From Teredinibacter turnerae T7901 (GTDB lineage Bacteria; Pseudomonadota; Gammaproteobacteria; Pseudomonadales; Cellvibrionaceae), in the NCBI RefSeq assembly GCF_000023025.1, contig NC_012997.1:232764-296763 (forward strand): a stretch of 64,000 bases of DNA, read 5' to 3'. How positions within the stretch are numbered: position 1 is the first letter of the stretch; each line of letters begins with the position of its first letter. The position numbers were made by a program, and so were the translations under genes. This document shows positions 63,951 through 64,000 of the stretch, in pieces. A model generated the notes under the pieces. That model did no database searches. It was not told the origin of the DNA and saw nothing but the letters and a program-made list of their open reading frames with translations.

Positions 63951-64000
63951 AAAAAACTATTTGTGAAAGAATTTTTTTGTGTTTAATTTATTTTTTGGGC

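Overview
The window reads as a chromosomal segment of a free-living marine-type gammaproteobacterium. The gene order from hemW through metXW, proC, pilTU, gshB and pilGHIJK-chpABC closely follows the Pseudomonas plan. The clusters rsmD/ftsYEX/rpoH and algP/FKBP/algQ are also pseudomonad-like. The type II secretion operon and the protein styles would suit Cellvibrionales relatives such as Teredinibacter or Saccharophagus, but that placement is inference from recall. About 60 kb is dense, ordinary-composition core genome. The last 3.3 kb is visibly AT-rich and unlike the rest.

Layout. 1-602: N-terminus of a membrane sensor (minus). 673-3860: hemW, a TraF-like outer-membrane protein in the opposite orientation, and rdgB. 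3909-8694 (minus): DUF4426, metW, metX, yggU, yggT, proC, yggS. 8740-10965: the pilus retraction ATPases pilT and pilU. 11004-13939 (minus): gshB, a tonB3-like gene, yqgE, ruvX. 14186-27162: the complete Pil-Chp chemosensory operon (pilG, pilH, pilI, pilJ, pilK, chpA, chpB, chpC), which controls twitching motility and surface sensing. 27240-31020: hslO, hslR, yrfG, nudE, cysQ and a small coiled-coil protein. 31101-35258 (minus): cyaA, coaD, rsmD. 35319-41192: ftsY, ftsE, ftsX, rpoH, DUF423, trmB, a DUF2390 gene. 41250-45724: algP-like, FKBP isomerase, WD40 lipoprotein, algQ/rsd, a FliL-like secreted protein. 45763-47726 (minus): gshA and a small conserved partner. 48244-60722: a type II secretion operon gspC-N ending in apbE. 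60723-64000: AT-rich tail.

How the parts connect. PilT/PilU retract type IV pili. The Pil-Chp array signals to them and, in Pseudomonas, raises cAMP through an adenylate cyclase; the class I cyclase CyaA lies about 4 kb after that operon. The T2SS exports folded periplasmic proteins, usually enzymes, across the outer membrane.

Most novel content. The tail holds three intact small genes for secreted proteins of about 100-120 residues, at 61612, 62200 and 63618. They share a layout of signal peptide, beta-rich N-terminal half, one amphipathic helix and a short C-terminal strand region. Between and before them are one copy interrupted by an in-frame TGA (63045-63389) and probable relics of another (61175-61455) cut by a 13-bp-arm palindrome. 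I do not recognise this family. Elsewhere, a FliL-like gene has its signal peptide split by an in-frame TGA, PilJ carries a 57-residue tail with 28 acidic residues, and ChpA contains an 18-bp tandem repeat array.
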